From assembly GCA_900752905.1 (NCBI GenBank), contig CAADWX010000013.1:1-22472 (forward strand): a stretch of 22,472 nt of DNA, read 5' to 3'. Numbering within the stretch: position 1 is the first letter of the stretch; each line of letters begins with the position of its first letter. The notes under the pieces are model-generated. The model saw nothing but the letters and a program-made list of their open reading frames with translations, was not told where the DNA came from and searched no databases. Position numbers and translations under genes: made by a program. This document shows positions 21,400 through 22,472 of this stretch, in pieces. Source of the DNA: Bacilli bacterium. GTDB lineage: Bacteria > Bacillota_I > Bacilli_A > RF39 > UBA660.

Positions 21400-21699
21400 A
21401 TGAAAGCAATTATTGATGCATGTGGTAAACAATATTACTGTGAAGAAGGAACTGTTCTTTATCTTGAAAAACTAGATGCTGAAGCTGGTAGTGAAGTTAC
21501 ATTTGATAAAGTTTTAATGGTTAATGGTGTAACTGGAAGACCATACGTAAATGGTGCTAAAGTTGTAGCTAAAGTTGTTAAACATGGTAAATGTAAAAAG
21601 ATTAAAGTTTACAAATATAATCAAAAGAAAAACTATCACAGAACTCAAGGACATCGTCAACCATATACTAAAGTTGAAATTACTAAAGTAGTAGCTTAA
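21400..21699 (+). CDS. rplU: 50S ribosomal protein L21
   Basis: L21 binds 23S rRNA in the large subunit. The 99-residue protein is near the usual length (about 102), with family features [15 protein letters not shown] at the N-terminus, [21 protein letters not shown] and the rRNA-binding [35 protein letters not shown] precedes the ATG by 6 nt. Its stop overlaps the start of prp by one base. Together with prp and rpmA it forms the standard Gram-positive L21 operon. Confidence 0.98.
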   Translation: MKAIIDACGKQYYCEEGTVLYLEKLDAEAGSEVTFDKVLMVNGVTGRPYVNGAKVVAKVVKHGKCKKIKVYKYNQKKNYHRTQGHRQPYTKVEITKVVA

Positions 21700-22001
21700 T
21701 GATAAGTGTTAAAGTAATTAAAAATAAATCTATTTCTAGAATTGAAATAAGTGGTCATTCTGGATATGATGTATCTGGTAAAGACATTGTCTGTGCTAGT
21801 GTTAGTAGTATTGTTATAACTTCAGTAAATGCTATTATAAGAATGGATGAGAATGCTATTTCTTATAAAGAAGATGAGGGTTACGTAGAAGTTATAGTAA
21901 ATAATCATAGTAAAGAAGTAGATATTTTGTTAGATAATATGATTTCTTTATTAAAAGAGTTAGAACAAACTTATAAAAAATATATAAAAGTATACGAATA
22001 G
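21699..22001 (+). CDS. prp: Ribosomal-processing cysteine protease Prp (YsxB)
   Basis: Prp removes the N-terminal extension of ribosomal protein L27, a step essential in bacteria that have the extension. The 100-residue protein has the catalytic pair H20 (ISGHSGY) and C32 (GKDIVCASVS), with the same 12-residue spacing as in Staphylococcus aureus Prp (H22, C34). It starts on the last base of the rplU stop (TAATG) and ends 10 bp before rpmA, whose product carries the matching cleavage site. This confirms the functional pair. Confidence 0.95.
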   Translation: MISVKVIKNKSISRIEISGHSGYDVSGKDIVCASVSSIVITSVNAIIRMDENAISYKEDEGYVEVIVNNHSKEVDILLDNMISLLKELEQTYKKYIKVYE

Positions 22002-22011
22002 GAGGTAAAAT

Positions 22012-22299
22012 ATGAAATTAATGTTTTTAGATATCCAATTATTCGCCCATAAAAAAGGACAAGGTTCAACAAAAAATGGACGTGACTCTATATCAAAAAG
22101 ATTAGGTGCAAAAGCAGCTGATGGTGAATTTGTTACTGGTGGATCTATTTTATATCGTCAAAGAGGAACTAAAATTTATCCTGGTAAAAATGTAGGAATC
22201 GGTAGCGATGATACTGTATATGCTAAAATATCTGGTACAGTTAAATTCGAAAGAGTTGGAAAAGATAAAAAACAAGTTAGTGTTTATCCAGCTGAATAG
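22012..22299 (+). CDS. rpmA: 50S ribosomal protein L27 with Prp-cleaved N-terminal extension
   Basis: L27 sits next to the peptidyl transferase centre, its N-terminus reaching the tRNA ends. The 95-residue protein starts [12 protein letters not shown], the Prp cleavage motif, before [14 protein letters not shown], so mature L27 begins at H13. [25 protein letters not shown] and [13 protein letters not shown] are standard. AGGAGG lies 6 nt before the ATG at 22012; an ATG at 22021 in the same frame would give a shorter extension. It is followed by a terminator. Confidence 0.98.
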   Translation: MKLMFLDIQLFAHKKGQGSTKNGRDSISKRLGAKAADGEFVTGGSILYRQRGTKIYPGKNVGIGSDDTVYAKISGTVKFERVGKDKKQVSVYPAE

Positions 22300-22300
22300 T

Positions 22301-22326
22301 AAAGTAGCTTAGAAGCTACTTTTTTT
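22301..22326 (+). terminator. Intrinsic terminator after rpmA
   Basis: AAAGTAGCT (22301-22309), a TAGA loop and AGCTACTTT (22314-22322) form a 9-bp stem, with T-tract to 22326. The next -35 starts 2 bp later. Confidence 0.92.
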
Positions 22327-22327
22327 G

Positions 22328-22357
22328 TTGACAAAAAGACTTAAATGAAGATACAAT
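22328..22357 (+). promoter_or_regulatory. Promoter of the pilin-like gene
   Basis: TTGACA (22328-22333) and TACAAT (22352-22357), spaced by 18 bp, lie directly after the rpmA terminator. Confidence 0.78.
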
Positions 22358-22392
22358 ATAAAAAGAATAGTAGAAGAGGAGTGAATAAAAAA

Positions 22393-22472
22393 ATGAAGAA
22401 AAAAGGATTTACATTAATAGAACTTTTAGCAGTAATAGTAGTACTAGCAGTTATAGCATTAATAGCAACACC
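22393..22472 (+). CDS. Type IV pilin-like / ComGC-like prepilin N-terminus (partial)
   Basis: Only the first 26 codons are in the window. They read MKKKGFTLIELLAVIVVLAVIALIA, a class III signal: basic leader, G for cleavage by prepilin peptidase, then F (to be N-methylated) and E at position +5, followed by a long hydrophobic helix. Such proteins form type IV pili, competence pseudopili or secretion pseudopili; which one cannot be told from the start alone. ATG at 22393 has AGGAG 11 nt upstream; an in-frame GTG at 22381 abuts the ribosome site and is less likely. Confidence 0.88.
   Translation, partial: MKKKGFTLIELLAVIVVLAVIALIAT

Noticed and set aside
1..22472. Mycoplasma-type genetic code (TGA for Trp), suggested by the extreme AT content
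   Set aside because: TGA ends several recognisable genes at the expected lengths (ylbD, the BY-kinase, spoIVFB), and conserved Trp residues use TGG.

Overview
The window reads as chromosomal DNA of a very AT-rich, endospore-forming member of the Bacillota, probably an uncultured gut-type Bacilli lineage (RF39- or Erysipelotrichia-like; this placement is inference). All recognised genes are on the + strand, tightly packed, with TGGTG/AGGTGA/AAGGAG ribosome sites. TGA is used as a stop (kinase, ylbD, first gene) and TGG for Trp, so the code is the standard bacterial one and not the Mycoplasma code. Spore genes are spread through the window: sirA, ylbD, ylbE, spoIIP, cotE and spoIVFA-spoIVFB.

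Layout. 1-770: the 3' end of a polytopic membrane protein (possibly an O-antigen ligase type polymerase) and a DUF4190 membrane protein with Gln/Pro-rich repeats. 812-6840: an operon-like run of lgt family gene, unknown gene, adenosine deaminase, BaiN-type flavoprotein, COG2509 flavoprotein and DUF3592 protein. 6839-9871: a sporulation block, sirA-ylbD-ylbE-rsmD and then spoIIP plus a small membrane protein. Both units start with a perfect Spo0A box (TTCGACA) placed 21 bp upstream of a -10-like hexamer. 9901-11788: a Y-family polymerase (UvrX/YqjW type) with a YolD-like partner behind a LexA box. 11795-12803: a PerR-like Fur family regulator plus rubrerythrin behind a palindromic operator. 12805-15290: an unknown gene, a diacylglycerol kinase family gene, a decayed gene remnant and a class I amidotransferase-like peptidase.

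15292-16536 is the most striking part. It holds a roughly 590-nt, G/C-richer, highly structured non-coding RNA with its own consensus promoter. It is followed directly by a four-helix membrane protein that matches OapA, the protein partner of OLE (ornate, large, extremophilic) RNA. I call this pair OLE RNA plus oapA.

16537-22472: a lipoprotein, a Wzz-BY-kinase fusion with its PHP-type phosphatase (cpsCD/cpsB), cotE, spoIVFA-spoIVFB, the L21 leader with rplU-prp-rpmA (same order as in Bacillus subtilis), and the start of a type IV pilin-like gene cut by the window edge.

A recurring architectural trait is that hairpin terminators run directly into the -35 box of the next promoter, so the T-tract and the -35 touch or share bases. 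Family names come from my recognition of protein motifs and gene order; no database search was run.
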